This document shows positions 10,596 to 22,070 of a DNA stretch of 64,000 nucleotides, piece after piece (position 1 is the stretch's first letter; every line of letters starts with the position of its first letter). The notes beneath the pieces were generated by a model. It saw only the letters and a program-made list of their open reading frames with translations. It was not told where the DNA came from and did no database searches. A program made the position numbers and the translations under genes. Source of the DNA: Omphalotus guepiniiformis (lineage: Eukaryota > Basidiomycota > Agaricomycetes > Agaricales > Omphalotaceae). The stretch lies in the NCBI GenBank assembly GCA_028554645.1, contig JAQOOI010000013.1:124001-188000 (forward strand), in the 5' to 3' direction.

Positions 10596-12309
10596 CTACA
10601 AATCCGCCAAGCTTTGTCTTTTCATTTCTCCATCGCACCCATCCACCAAATCCAATGACATAGGATGCGGAATATCAGGAACATCCTTAAACTTCCAATC
10701 AGAAGGCTCCATGCTCAGAGAAACCCTGCTTTTGCTTTCAATCTGTCTTTCCAAGTCGTACACGGGATTCTGCGGCTGAGGTATCGAAAACGACCGCGAC
10801 TCTTGTGTTCTGAATATCATAGATCCCAGTGAAGATTGTGTCGTACCTGCCCCGACACCAACAGAGCGGCTACGACCGCCAGTGCTGGATGTAGGTGCAG
10901 AAGTAGAGTTTACAAAGGCGGTTTTATCGAGAGACTGGCCTTGATTGACTACGAGGAGGACGATGATTGGGTAAATTCCCTATAGGAGAGGATGAAAAAG
11001 AAATAATATGTGAATGATGTAAGTAAGATGAATGGAATTAGGGTATAGACGACTTACTGCGAACTGGAAATTCACTGGTGTATAGAGATCCCCTAGGGTA
11101 CCCACTGATATTGGGATGACCGTTGAGACGAGAACCGTGATCTGGAAAACCTGGCATGAGATATACGCTCACAAGAGTCGAGAGTCGAATGAGGATGCTG
11201 GGCACTGGCAGACTCACCAGAGAAACACAATAGAACATTCCAGATTCAATGAGTAGTACCAGTACGCGTCCTACGTTTGCTTTACAACCCGCAACATCTC
11301 TTGCATTCGACATAAACCACTTTCGGTACCTCCTACCCAAACATCAATATCAATACTAAAGTCAGGAAAGAATGAATGTTGTGTGAGAGGTTGACTCGGA
11401 CTAACCATGCCTTAGTCGCTACGACTGTCGTAGCCAATAAGTTCGTCAACAACGATAAAACCAGATTCGCAACTTGTGTAACATCGATAATGCGTGAGAG
11501 GGTTGAATGAGTAGAATTGGTGCTGGGTACAATCATCAAGGCGATACGTATCCCAATCGTTGTTATCACGCTTACTGTGAGATGAAGTTAAAATGGCGCA
11601 GTCAAATTTAACGATGAAGGTCGAAGACTCACGAGATGCACAAATGAGAAGAAAAATACAGACAATAAGTGCTGTTTTGCTATCGGCTTTACAGAGCACC
11701 CATGCTCGCCAGAGTACCACCCCATCCGTTAAAACATACTTAAATACCAAGTTTTCCAAAAGAAAAACAATCAGTCAAAGCAGCGCAGGCAAGCACACCT
11801 ACACTCACATTACTAAGAGCCAACGCGCTGAACAACGGCAAATATCCTGGAGGGCTCTCCGCCAAAGGATCGACAGCAAGGAACCACACACGTATCAATT
11901 GTATCAAACTGACAATCGATACTACCATATACACGGTGGTGGTGGTAAACATCACGATGATCAATCCGAACAATACCTTGCGTGATCTTGACCGCAAGCC
12001 GTTTTTGCTAATGAACATTTAAGATTTAGTTGGGCGTGGATCTGCAGGGAAAGGAATGATGGGATAGGGACTCACTACATGGCGTATGAGGTGATGGAAA
12101 TGAGCGTGACGTAGATCCCTGGGTGAATTTTCAGATAGTGTGAATGAGATGCCATTCATCAAAAGTACGACCCGCTTACCGTATACAATACTCTGAGGAA
12201 TTATCCCAACAACATGACTGCTATGATACAACAGAGTTAACCCATGCTCGTGCGCTTCAGCGCTCGAAATCATGTCCGTCTGAAACCGAGTTCTACCGGA
12301 GAGCTCCAC
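10596..12309 (-). CDS. Multi-pass (about seven-helix) membrane protein, agaricomycete orphan family
   Basis: A gene of about eight exons with short introns. It starts MELSGRTRFQTDM at 12309 and ends RQSLADL with the stop at 10596. Hydrophobic helices alternate with short loops: VLFGLIIVMFTTTTVYMVVS, the loop VWFLAVDPLAESPPGYLPLF, VLTDGVVLWRAWVLC, ALIVCIFLLICA, IGIRIALMIV, ITQVANLVLSLLTNLLATT, VLVLLIESGMFYC, ITVLVSTVIPISVGTL and GIYPIIVLLVV. A cytosolic Ser-rich tail of about 110 residues follows. It belongs to a large family of mushroom membrane proteins without a known substrate; a receptor role is often guessed but unproven. A truncated copy lies at 1247-2090. Confidence 0.75.
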
Positions 12310-13391
12310 TGAGAGAAAACACGAAATAAGCAGAGCAGAAGAAAAACAAACGACCTGGGTGGTGGAGAAGAAGGAGGAAGAGGAAGAAGGGAGTTTGGGA
12401 GCTCGAGCTGCCCCGGTACTTGAAGCACGCCGGGGCTGTCAAGTCGTCCTAAGTATAGTATATAGTATATGTATGACGCTTTTTAGGGAGTATCGCGGGA
12501 GGGGCGCCGTAGAGATCATAACTTGATTGATCTCGAACATTGCTCTCGTTACTCCGTTATATGTAGTTTGTGTCATAACTTTGTATGGAAACTAAATGAA
12601 ATGCGGGACAGTCAGGAACAGGAACAGTGGCAGTCGATTCTATGCCCTACCTTCATCCATAGGTTTCGGAGATCACTGAAGGTTCGCTTTGAAAGTAACA
12701 GCGAGTCGGCGGCGGGTCATGGGAATACTATGCGGATTTCATGGAGACGACTCAGTCGTATTGAAGGTCGATGCATTTTAGCGTAATGATATGTTGGCCG
12801 GCACTATCATTTAATCACGCCGAGTCTGGATTTTCGAAACCATAACAGCCTTAAAATGGAGTCAGTGATGCTGTTCAAAACAACTGGAATGATGATCACT
12901 CACTAACAATCAAACATTCATGGTCCCATTGTCCGCGCTCGCCAGACGATTGAGGTTTAGCTCGTAAAGCCTGAGGCTGGGAGGTGCCGGTGCCAGCAAA
13001 CTACATACAGAGCTGAAACTTGAAGTTAGAACCCGTCTGTGTAGCGCTCAAACACCTGAAATAGACTACGTACATTAACAGCTTCTCGGGGATATAATCA
13101 CTTTGACGACAGCTGGTCATATGAGTCCTTAGACTCATCGATTGTCCTTCTCCGGACTCAATACTGCAATACTTGGACCCAGCTTCAAAAACGAGCTTTT
13201 GATTTAGTATTTCCGGGCATATATGCAAAGCAACATCCACTCACCTTCGTCTATGTATCTTCGTCCTCATTCCTACTCATACATCCTTGGTTCCTCTTGC
13301 CGAGGAACTGCTGATCATGCAGTTACATCGTCAATGAAGGTTGTCAATTAATGTTGAAGTTGGAGATGATCTTCTTCATGATCGGAACGGT
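12310..13391. repeat. Duplicated non-coding segment (first copy about 12527-12960)
   Basis: The stretch 12527-12960 is a diverged copy of about 28400-28770. Shared words in order: CTTGATTGA, TTTGTATGGA, GACAGTCAGGAACAG, ATGTTGGCCG and GATGATCA. The frames are broken in both, so this is probably the remains of an old duplicated gene. The rest of the interval, including a minus-strand open frame at 13001-13240, shows nothing I recognise. Confidence 0.5.
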
Positions 13392-13412
13392 CACGTGCAA
13401 AACGCTACGCGT
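13392..13412 (+). promoter_or_regulatory. CACGTG and ACGCGT boxes of copy b
   Basis: CACGTG at 13392-13397, 97 bp before the proposed start, and ACGCGT at 13407-13412. The flanks (AACGGTCACGTGCAAAA) are shared only with copy c. Confidence 0.6.
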
Positions 13413-13493
13413 ACGTTCCCTAATACTAATAAATAATAGTGGAACGCGTCGACGGCCACTTATTGTCCTTCTTTATCTCGCACCGTCAAGATC

Positions 13494-14073
13494 ATGTCAC
13501 CTCCGCAGAGTGTACAGTACGTCCATGTCGTCCTCTAATCAAAGCAAAATCTCACCTGACTTTCAATGAAGACAATCTCAGCTTTCTGAACGTTCTTTTC
13601 AGCCCCCGGTTGTCGTTCATAGAAGGTACAAGCGCCCTGTTTACGGCGGATTCATCCTCACGGACGAAGAAGCTCTCAAATGGGCCAATCGTATCCTCGC
13701 TGCTCGGGGCGAAGAATTACTCACGCTTTGCTTATGGGACGAGGCTGTCATCCTGATAACGTTAGATGAAAGAGTTAAAGAGGCCGGTGGCATTCAAGTT
13801 AATTTTCATGGTGAACGGAGACCTGAACGGGGAGGGACTTATGATTATTATATCGTCATTACCCAGTGTGCCTATGGATACTTTGAGTTTCGGGATGGGG
13901 ATGTCGTTATGGATGATAGTCAGAAGTTGGTTCCAGGGCCGTATGAGGAGAGGGCGAAGGAGCTTTTGAAGCTGGAAGGTGTGTTCAACTTCTCTTTATT
14001 TGCTGTGATTATATGAGATTCACACTACGTGACAGGTGTCCAACATTCTGAATACGACACCATCTTTGCTTAA
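13494..14073 (+). CDS. Array family, copy b
   Basis: The first ATG at 13494 gives MSPPQSVQ. The core YGGFILTDEEALKWANRIL, LITLDERVKEAGGIQVNFHG and YDYYIVITQCAYGYFEF is uninterrupted. The splice before the tail (GVQHSEYDTIFA, stop 14071-14073) uses GTGTGT...GACAG. Intron 1 is doubtful: the strong donor ACA|GTACGT leaves the core one base out of frame. Only a weaker donor, TAC|GTCCAT, restores it. The copy may therefore be impaired. It is a tandem duplicate of copy c, 1248 bp away, and carries DDSQKLVPGPYEER rather than DP.QKLVPG. Confidence 0.6.
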
Positions 14074-14639
14074 AGCCATCTATTCTGCACCCTCAAAGAT
14101 ATTTCGATCCAAGTTATTAGGACTGTATTTCTAGTGCCCTTTCTTTCATTTTCGTACTCAAAAAATACAACATTCTGCGTCATAACGCAGGACGATGGAT
14201 CCCTGACAATACTTGTTTCAACTGAAGCCTCGAACTCTGAACTTTCTCGCCATGTCGCCTCTCCCATTGAAACGGACAGCTTTGGTATTTTCACATTCAG
14301 AATACTGAAACGCCACATATGTCATTATGAAGGACGAGGCAATCCTACGATACTTTGTAGCTGGCGCTATACGGCAAAGCAGTGTGCTCGAACTTGAAGG
14401 TGCTTTTGAGGTTATTCCCGCTCGAAGATACTAAACGTAGCGATTAGAGCTTTGTCCAAGAGTGTAAGCTTTGACCATACACGCACATGATATTAATCGT
14501 GTTGAGCACAACACAAATCGTCCTCATTCCTACTCATACATCGTTGGATTTTCTTGTCGAGGGAGCTGATCATGCAGTTACATCGTCAATGGAACTTGAA
14601 GCTTGAAGGAGAAATGGTTTTCTGAGTCATCGGAACGGT

Positions 14640-14660
14640 CACGTGCAAAAGGCTACGCGT
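14640..14660 (+). promoter_or_regulatory. CACGTG and ACGCGT boxes of copy c
   Basis: CACGTG at 14640-14645, 97 bp before the start, and ACGCGT at 14655-14660, with the same spacing as copy b. Confidence 0.6.
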
Positions 14661-14741
14661 ACGTTACGTACTACTAATAAATAATGGTGGAACGCGTCGG
14701 TGGGTGCTTATTGTCCTTGTTTATCTCGCACTGTCAAGATC

Positions 14742-15322
14742 ATGTCACCTCCGCAGAGTGTACAGTACGTCCATGTCATCCTCTAATTAAAGCAAAATCT
14801 CATCTGAATATCAATGAAGACTATCTCAATCTTCTGAACTTTCTACTCAGCCCCCGGTTGTCGTTCATAGAAGGTACAAGCGCCCTGTTTACGGCGGATT
14901 CATCATCACGGACGAAGAAGCTCTCAAATGGGCCAATCGTATTCTCGCTGCTCGGGGCGAAGAATTACTCACGCTTTGCATGTGGGACGAGGCTGTCATC
15001 CTGATAACGTTGGATGAAAGGGTTAAAGAGGCCGGTGGCATTCAAGTCAATTTTCATGGTCTACGGAGTCCTGAACGGGGAGGGTGTTATGGTTCTTATA
15101 TCGTCATTACCCAGTGCGCCTACGGATACTTTAACTTTCGGGACGGGGATCCCTTGATGGATGATAGTCAGAAGTTGGTTCCAGGGCCGTATGAGGAGAG
15201 GGCGAAGGAGCTTTTGAAGCAAGAAGGTATGTCTGGCTCGTCTAGTAACTTTTGTCCGCACCGTTGACTCACGCTGCGTAACAGGAGTCCAACATTCGGA
15301 GTTTGACACCATCTTCGCTTGA
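14742..15322 (+). CDS. Array family, copy c
   Basis: Starts MSPPQSVQ at 14742 with the same intron-1 phase problem as copy b. Core: YGGFIITDEEALKWANRIL, LCMWDEAVILITLDERVKEA and CYGSYIVITQCAYGYFNF. Unlike b, its intron 2 is the GTATGTCTGGCTCGTC type found in copies e to k, and its tail is GVQHSEFDTIFA. So the 3' end resembles the later copies while the 5' end is b-like, which suggests gene conversion or unequal crossing-over near the 3' end. Confidence 0.6.
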
Positions 15323-16149
15323 AATTATCTGTATTTTGTATCGCCAAACCTCAAGGATATCCTAGAGTTGTATCTTTAACGTATTTTCAACGCCGTCTGT
15401 CTTCTATGTCTGCAGACAGGGAATACTCAAAACGTCTCCCTTCACCCTTCAGAATAACTCCGCCAACACTTTCTAACATTGCTGTTTCTAGTAACTCTCA
15501 AAGGTACTACGAGTTAGCTACATGTCCTTCCACCAAAAGACTAGCATGGTTCCCTGCGCTCGGGCTTGAAGTCGAAATATCCTATAATGACAATCCATGA
15601 ACCTTTATATTTTGGCCTAGCAAAGTGCACGACGGTCGTTGTGTACTACTATCCTTTTTGAGCCTCTATATGAACCTAAAGGTATTGAGCCGGGCAACGC
15701 TTGCGCTGGGTACTATCCGCTGAGAAACTGGAGTGCAAGCTCAAGCGCTCAGCGCTCAAGGCACTTATCGAGATATAAGTTAATTATTCATTGGCGGCAG
15801 ACTGCCTACAATCATGATGCTGAGGTGAAAATCATATCATCTCCCTAGTTAAGCAGGGTAGGCTGCTATGTTCGGAAACATGACGCCACTAACAGCGTCT
15901 ACTTAGAAGCCTCGATGCGGCTGCGTTGTGCCATCTTAGCTCAAAAGTAGGTGCTTCTAGTAGGATCGGATGTGGTACTTACATGTGGAGAGAAATGTGT
16001 CAAAGTCCAACCGAGCACATTTCAACCTCACAACCTAGGACACGCAGATTGAAGCATCTATGAAGTGGACTGCGATTTGCGATATCCAGGACATATTGTA
16101 CAAGAGACAGATTTCGCATTACCCCATGGGATACCAATCCAAGACTGAA
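15323..16149. other. Intergenic region between copy c and the P450
   Basis: Open frames at 15319-15600 and 15639-15848 have no recognisable features. Some words resemble the 3' flank of copy f (24590-24800), consistent with shared duplicated downstream DNA. No RNA gene is evident. Confidence 0.35.
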
Positions 16150-18103
16150 TCATGAGAGTCCGTGTACTTCTTTGGATGCCGCAACAATAGCGGTAACTTC
16201 AGGGAAACGGGGCGTGATCACACAGTCGAAAGGATCAGGACGTCTATTGCGATGGTAAAGGAATTAATTTCTTGAGAAACGCGGAAAGCGATGCAACGCA
16301 CAAAAAAGGAGATTCGTCATTGTCATTCGGCAAAATATCCATGCCTTTTTCATCCTTCGATAGAGAAATGTTACAGGCCCACAAGATACACGCAATATTG
16401 ATGAACAATGCGTTGTTCGCGACATGTCGTCCGACGCAAATACGCCGCCCGAACCCGTATGTGAAATGTGATTCATCCTTGGTTTCTGCCACTACCGGTG
16501 TGATCTTTGCATTGACGATGTGTCGGTCAGGGCAAAACTGCGTCGCGTTAGGACCATAAATGTCAACATCGCGATTCAGTGACCACACGTTGGCGGCGAC
16601 AGTGGTACCTTTTGGGATGTAGTAACCCTCGTACCAATCGTCTTCAACAGAGCAGTGGGGCACACCAACGGGACTAAGAGGATGCAAGCGGAGTGTTTCT
16701 TTGACAATTCCGCGGATGTAAGCTATAGAGCAGACGTTAGAAACATAGCGAGCCAATTGAAATTCAGAATTTTACGTAGGTGCTCAAAGTCAACAAAAGA
16801 TGGCATACGTGAAAGACCAACGACGGCGTCGAGTTCTTTGTGAGCGTTTTTCTGGATTTGTGGGTTAAGAAGCATCGCATGCATAAACCATGCAAGGGCA
16901 GCAGATGACTGTACGAGATTTTAGGAAATGGTTCGTAAACCTGAGATAATATGTATCTCACAGTTTCGGCTCCTGCGGCGCTACACAACAAATCATTGAA
17001 GTCGGTTCGTTTGATCATGAAACCAATCGAATACTCACTACATCATTGAAGCGAGATACGCAGCTTCAGTATCATTGAACTCATTCATCTTATCCTTAAT
17101 AATCGTGGCACAAAAACTCGGCCGTTCGTCACCAGCAAACTAACAAATCATCTCAACAGCAGCGCAATATCTAATGATTACAACACTTACCACACATTGG
17201 CGAACATCATTAAATAGTCCCTTGAACATGACTTCATCCTTCTTATACCAATCTTCGGCATACTTCTTCCAAGGTGCGATTGCAGAAGGGAGATACTTCA
17301 TCCAGGTGAACATCTCCACATAATGTGCACCAGGGGAAGCTGCTCGACTTAACCTCGCAACGAACTCAATGATATACGCAACTGATGGCTCGTTTTCGTC
17401 TTTGATGAGAGGCGTGTCGTAGGTGAGACTCATGATGCTAGAGACGGCAGTACGACGTAGGTGATTATCCCATGATTTGGCATCTCGGAGTAGTGCGTCG
17501 GCAAGGTAGATCGCTTCGGTCGTCTGAACGGGATAGTAATCTTTCACTACACCTTTGTGAAGACCTTCATGGGCTGCTCGCCTCATCCGTCGCCATCTGC
17601 AAAGGGAAGAATGAGGGGTGTGAAAGATAGGTATGGTGTTTGACTCGCACTCACAGGTCATCGTACCGTCTGAACAGGATCAGTAAGCTTGCGGTCAATA
17701 TTTCCGACGCGACGATGTTACGAGGTCTGTCAGAATATATCCTAGCCCGACGATCAAGAAGGTCTAATGCTGCCTTATGGGTGTTGAGAACAATCACATT
17801 CTTCCCGGCAATGTTGAGATACACGAGAGGCCCTAAGTGTTTGCAAGTGAATGATAGGAATGAGAGATAATGAAAAATCCACATACCGAACTCCTTTTTC
17901 CTTCTAGTGAATTCTCTCCATGCCTTGGGAGTTGATACCTGGAAGAGATTGCCAACAAACGGAAGACCTTTTGGACCAGGCGGTAGCTTCCCTTTCCACG
18001 AGATGCGAAAAAAGTAAATGGTGATGGCAAAGGCGCATAGCACGATCCACAGCTTGTCCACGCATGTCGCTGTCTCTAGCATAGATTCCCAAGAGGAAGA
18101 CAT
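16150..18103 (-). CDS. Cytochrome P450 monooxygenase
   Basis: A haem-thiolate monooxygenase of the endoplasmic reticulum. It starts MSSSWESMLETATC at 18103 with a membrane anchor (LWIVLCAFAITIYFFRISW) and the proline hinge LPPGPKGLPFVGN. The I-helix AGAET is followed by SAALAWFMHAMLLNP. The K-helix ExxR is KETLRLHP. FCPDRHI is the PERF-like site, and the haem loop YGFGRRICVGR has its cysteine. The last exon ends PFDCVITPRFPEVTAIVAAS, with the stop at 16150. Introns are short; the splice CT|GTGAGT...GCAG|ATGG joins L to WRRMRRAAHEGLHK. All key residues are present and length is about 500 residues, so it looks functional. It resembles agaricomycete secondary-metabolism P450s (O-methylsterigmatocystin oxidoreductase-like); the substrate is unknown. 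An N-terminal fragment of a paralog lies directly upstream. Confidence 0.88.
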
Positions 18104-18149
18104 TGTCGAATCCAGCGTTCACGGTGGTTGAACCAGATGAAACCGGGGT

Positions 18150-18821
18150 CGCTAAGAGGCATTTTAAAGCAAGATTTGCTATGTATGCAGCGTTTCGAAT
18201 CGTTACAAAAAGAGTTTAGTCGAGAAGTTCCAATGCTTGTGGGCGCTGCTCTTCTTCGCTTTGAACAAGTAGCTACTCGTTCAGAGCAACGACACGTCAA
18301 CTACTAGCCTCTCTTTGTACCGACTTCTGAACAAGTACTTTGGTTCAGATATCGTTACGTCAACTCCGGAAGACAAAAATCCCCGTATTGGACCAGGGGG
18401 TAGCTTCCCTTTCCACGAGATGCGAGAAAAGAAAACGGAAATGGCAATGGCGCATAGAACGAGCCATGGCTTCGAATTCACGCATATAAGAACTATCCCT
18501 AGTATTGATCCCCAAGATGAAGCCATTGTCAAAGCCATCGTTCGTGGTAATGAAGAAGTTGCTTTTGATGTAGAAGAAGCATTTTTATTTGCTAGACACC
18601 TTGTTCAGGAGTCGGTGCAAAAAGAGAAGAGACTAGTCGAGGAACTCGCATCCTTGTGGTTCCCGAGTCCCAAGATGAAGCCATCGTTCACGGTTATGAA
18701 GAAGTTGCTTCTGACGTATGTAGAAGAAGCATTTTTGTTTGATAGACACCAGTCAATGCAAAAAGAGAAGAGCCTAGTCGAGGAACTGAAATCCTTGTGG
18801 TCGCCGAGTAAGTATGGGTAA
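18150..18821. repeat. P450 N-terminal fragment and repeated P450 5' flank
   Basis: On the minus strand, about 18360-18538 encodes a second P450 anchor and hinge (LVLCAIAISVFFSRISWKGK, LPPGP) and then loses the frame. The DNA upstream of the intact P450 start is repeated twice more between 18520 and 18821 in diverged units of about 150 bp (words GATGAAGCCAT, GTAGAAGAAGCATTTTT, GCAAAAAGAGAAGAG, CTAGTCGAGGAACT). The plus-strand open frame across these units is a repeat artefact. I infer tandem duplication and decay at the P450 promoter. Confidence 0.6.
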
Positions 18822-18935
18822 GCCTCAAGTAGGATAACGTCAAGAAAATGTCCATCTATCCCTCATTAGCGCAGTTCTCGGTAGTCCTGGGTGCGTGGAA
18901 GGAAAGAAAGAAGTGGACTCAGAGAAAGTTTCCAG

Positions 18936-18965
18936 CACGTGATCACTTCACTCCTGAAAACGCGT
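18936..18965 (+). promoter_or_regulatory. CACGTG and ACGCGT boxes of copy d
   Basis: CACGTG at 18936-18941, in TTTCCAGCACGTGATCACTT, 67 bp before the start; ACGCGT at 18960-18965. Confidence 0.6.
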
Positions 18966-19007
18966 CCGAAGACACAGCTGAACTTCTCATCTTTTCCCGT
19001 GTCAGTC

Positions 19008-19594
19008 ATGTCCTCTGCTAATAGTAATACTATCGAGTACGCACATTCTCGGCTGATTTTCTTTTGTGTACTCACCCCTCAGATCTTCCATGCTTTCCGA
19101 ATCTCCTTCTGAGCCCATGCCTGCAGCTCGGCGTAGACGAACAAGACGTCGTGTCTTCGGTGGATTTATTCTCACAGACGAAGAGGCTTTCAAATGGGCT
19201 AATCAGCTCCGCGTTGAGCAGGGCAAACGCGTACTCAAACTTAGTCGCTGGGACGAAGCAAATTGCCTAGTAACTTTGGACGAGAGAGTGAAAGAGGATG
19301 GTGGCATTCAAGTCAACTTTTACGGTCAGCATAGGCCAGAAACAGAAGGAGGGGGATACGATCGTTTCATTGTCATTACTCAGATTGGAGTAGGCGTGTT
19401 CGAATATGAGAATGGAGAACCGGCGATGGATCCTCAACAGAAGTTGGTTCCGGGGCCGTTTGAAGAGAGGGCGAAGGAGCTTTTGAAGCTGGAAGGTGTG
19501 TTCGACTTCTCTTTATTCGTTACGATTATGTATATGAACCTCACGCTATATGACAGGTGTCCAACATTCTGAATACGACACCATCTTTGCTTAA
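19008..19594 (+). CDS. Array family, copy d
   Basis: ATG at 19008 gives MSSANSNTIE. Intron 1 (GTACGC...CCTCAG) joins to SSMLSESPSEPMPAARRRRT. Core: VFGGFILTDEEAFKWANQLR, CLVTLDERVKEDGGIQVNFY and YDRFIVITQIGVGVFEYENG. Intron 2 (GTGTGTTCGACTT...GACAG) leads to the tail GVQHSEYDTIFA, stop TAA at 19592-19594. The basic stretch RRRRTRRR before the core is longest here. The intron-2 type matches copies a and b. Confidence 0.8.
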
Positions 19595-21420
19595 AGCCAT
19601 CTATATCTATCTCGAATCGAGTTATCAGAACTGTATTTCTAGGTCTCTTCTTTCAATTTCGTGCTCAAAATAAACAACATTTCTTCGTCGTAACGCAGTA
19701 CGATGGATCTTCGACAATACTTGTGTCAATGGCTCAACTGAAGCCTCAATCTCTGAACCTTCCTTTCGAAGCGGGCGGCTTTGGTATCTTCACATTCAAG
19801 AATACTGAAATGCCACATATGTCACTGACGCAATACGGAAAAGCAGTCTGCTCGAGAACTTGAAGGTACTTTTGAGACTGTTCGCTTGTCGCGTCGCCAC
19901 AGTTCGTTGAGCTTGAAGATACTATACATAGCGATCAGAGCTTTGTTACACTCTTGGACAGAAAGAGAGTGTGAACCTTGACCATACACGGACCATACAC
20001 GCACACAACGAAGATAATAATCGTGTTGAGCACGACACAAAATGTTCTAAATACCGTTCATAAGTGCTAGAATATTATCGAAAACACAAATCAGAGATGA
20101 CAGATACCTTCAAGCAAAGATGGTCGGAATCAGAAACACCTGCCACACGGGTGACTGAGAGAATTTTGGCGGTGGTCTATTTAGGGTGGATGCACTTGAA
20201 GTTCTTGATGACAATGGTCCTAGATGCATTGCAACGGAAGACGAGATTTCATTCGGGCATGTTTCACATACTCAAGACAGAAGACTTGTACTTGTTCACC
20301 GTGTTTACATGCTAAAAAGGCATGGTAACATCATTGCGATGGCCGGTTACAGGGGGTAATCATGCTACGTCAGAGTCGGTGAACGTCCCGGTAAAACTGG
20401 TACTAAAACTGCGTGAAAACATGTCGATGTATCGGGTACGCATGCCAGTGACTTGCGGGTATACCCGTCGTCATCGTCGTCTTATACACCGACGCAGACA
20501 GTGATACAGTCGAGATCGACGTAAATCGGTGACGCCGTACTACTAGAAAGACCAAGATAGTGGTGACAGGAGAAGTACCAGAGGCGAAACGGTGTATCCC
20601 TCAATTAACACCTGGTTTTTTCTTGTCAGAATTTGAAAGCAAAGGGGAGCATTGGCATACCGAGTAGGTATACAACCGACGTGGAATATTACATCAGGTG
20701 CATAGCAGCACCAACGAGCTTGATGCGATTCCTAACCAAAAAAATGCGTAAATATCAGGGCATTCAACACTCTCAGCCTCGTCACGTAGGTTGAATCGCC
20801 AATTCGTAACCACATCAGCAGAGTAAAAATCTTGTTCTTTTTCGTGCCATGTTGTTTTTGTACTTTGGAACACTCGAGCGAATGAGATGAAAGAAAGCAT
20901 CGATTTCGAAGTGTATGCGGAAGTTTGGATCTCAGATGGGGTGGTAGACTCGCAGTTCAATCCGGGACAGTGTCTCAAAGATCGTCAACCGAGGTGAGTC
21001 TGAGGATTCGGTACTTCTGCTGCTGCTGCGGCCTGAGGAATAAGTAACGCAAATTTCATCAACGATCCAAGACATTATTTCTCGATAGAATCCGTCCTTG
21101 TCTTGTCCTTTCTCAGGCTGGGAACCTCGGTGTAGGAAGTCTGTCCAGGGATTACGCTCGCTGATACGCATGAGATCGAAGAATATCCAGACAAGCACGA
21201 TAGATCGTCGTCAAAACGCAGGGTAGATACTCGTCGATGAATTTGTTGATAAGAACATGTTGAGTGGAGGTTCTTCACGGCGAAGATACTTCATGAGGGC
21301 TGCCTATGTTCATCGCGATAAGTAGCCGTAGGGTCTTTTGGTGACCGCGTTGGAAGAAAATTAATGGGAAGAAAGGTCGGCCCTCGTCGGCCGCTCTAAC
21401 TTGCAAAAGTCTTTTTCCAG
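19595..21420. other. Intergenic region with old repeats and open frames of unknown value
   Basis: 19600-20060 is 3'-flank DNA also seen after copy b (TTGACCATACACGCACA, ATCGTGTTGAGCAC). 20330-20580 is a diverged copy of 22390-22660 (GAACGTCCCGGTA, AACTGGTACT, TCTTATAC.CCGACGCAGACA, AGAAAGACCAAGATAGTGGTG). Minus-strand frames at 20694-20978 and 20932-21198 contain words such as ERNPWTDFLHRGSQPEKGQD. They overlap in different frames and match nothing I know; they may be exons of a decayed gene. Confidence 0.4.
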
Positions 21421-21463
21421 CACGTGATCATTTCACGTTGAACCGTGCCACCGCGAAACGCGT
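21421..21463 (+). promoter_or_regulatory. CACGTG and ACGCGT boxes of copy e
   Basis: CACGTG at 21421-21426, 69 bp before the start; ACGCGT at 21458-21463. The intervening ACCGTGCCACCGCGAAACGC is shared with copies a, l and m. Confidence 0.6.
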
Positions 21464-21494
21464 CGAACAGTTTTCATCTTTTCCCGTGTCCGTC

Positions 21495-22070
21495 ATGTCC
21501 TCTGCTAATAGTATCCAGTATGCGCACTCTCTTCTGCAACGCCACTATCTGATAGCTCACCTCACAGATCGTCTATGCGTTCTGAACCTCCTTCTGAGCC
21601 CAAGCCTGCCGCTCGTAGACGGACAAGACGTACTATCTTCGGTGGATTTATTCTCACAGACGAAGAAGCTTTCAGATGGGCTAATAAGATCCGCGCTAAG
21701 CAGGACAAACCAGTACTCAAAATTAGTCGTTGGGACGAAACAGTTTGCCTATCAATTTTGGACGAGAGAGTGGCAGAGGCTGGTGGCATTCAAGTCGACT
21801 TTCATGGTCAGCGAAATCCTGAAAACGGAGGGGCATGCGATCAGTACATTGTAGTTACACAGATCGGAGTAGGTGTCTTTGAGAAAGTGAATGGAGAACC
21901 GGTGATGGATCCTGAGCAGAAGCTGGTTCCGGGGCCGTATGAGGAGAGGGCGAAGGAGTTTTTGAAGCAAGAAGGTATGTCTGGCTCGTCTGTTAACTTT
22001 TGTCTACATTACTGACTCACGCTGCTTAACAGGAGTTCAACATGCTGAATTTGACACCATCTTCGCTTGA
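21495..22070 (+). CDS. Array family, copy e
   Basis: ATG at 21495 gives MSSANSIQ. Intron 1 (GTATGC...CTCACAG) joins to SSMRSEPPSEPKPAARRRTR. Core: IFGGFILTDEEAFRWANKIR, VCLSILDERVAEAGGIQVDF and CDQYIVVTQIGVGVFEKVNG. Intron 2 (GTATGTCTGG...TTAACAG) is followed by GVQHAEFDTIFA, stop TGA at 22068-22070. It lacks the GEDG insertion found in most other copies. Confidence 0.8.

Noticed and set aside
20100..20150. Reverse-oriented tail of an array-family gene (CAAGCAAAGATGGT)
   Set aside because: Only about 20 bases resemble the tail exon and no core sequence follows, so it cannot be told from chance.
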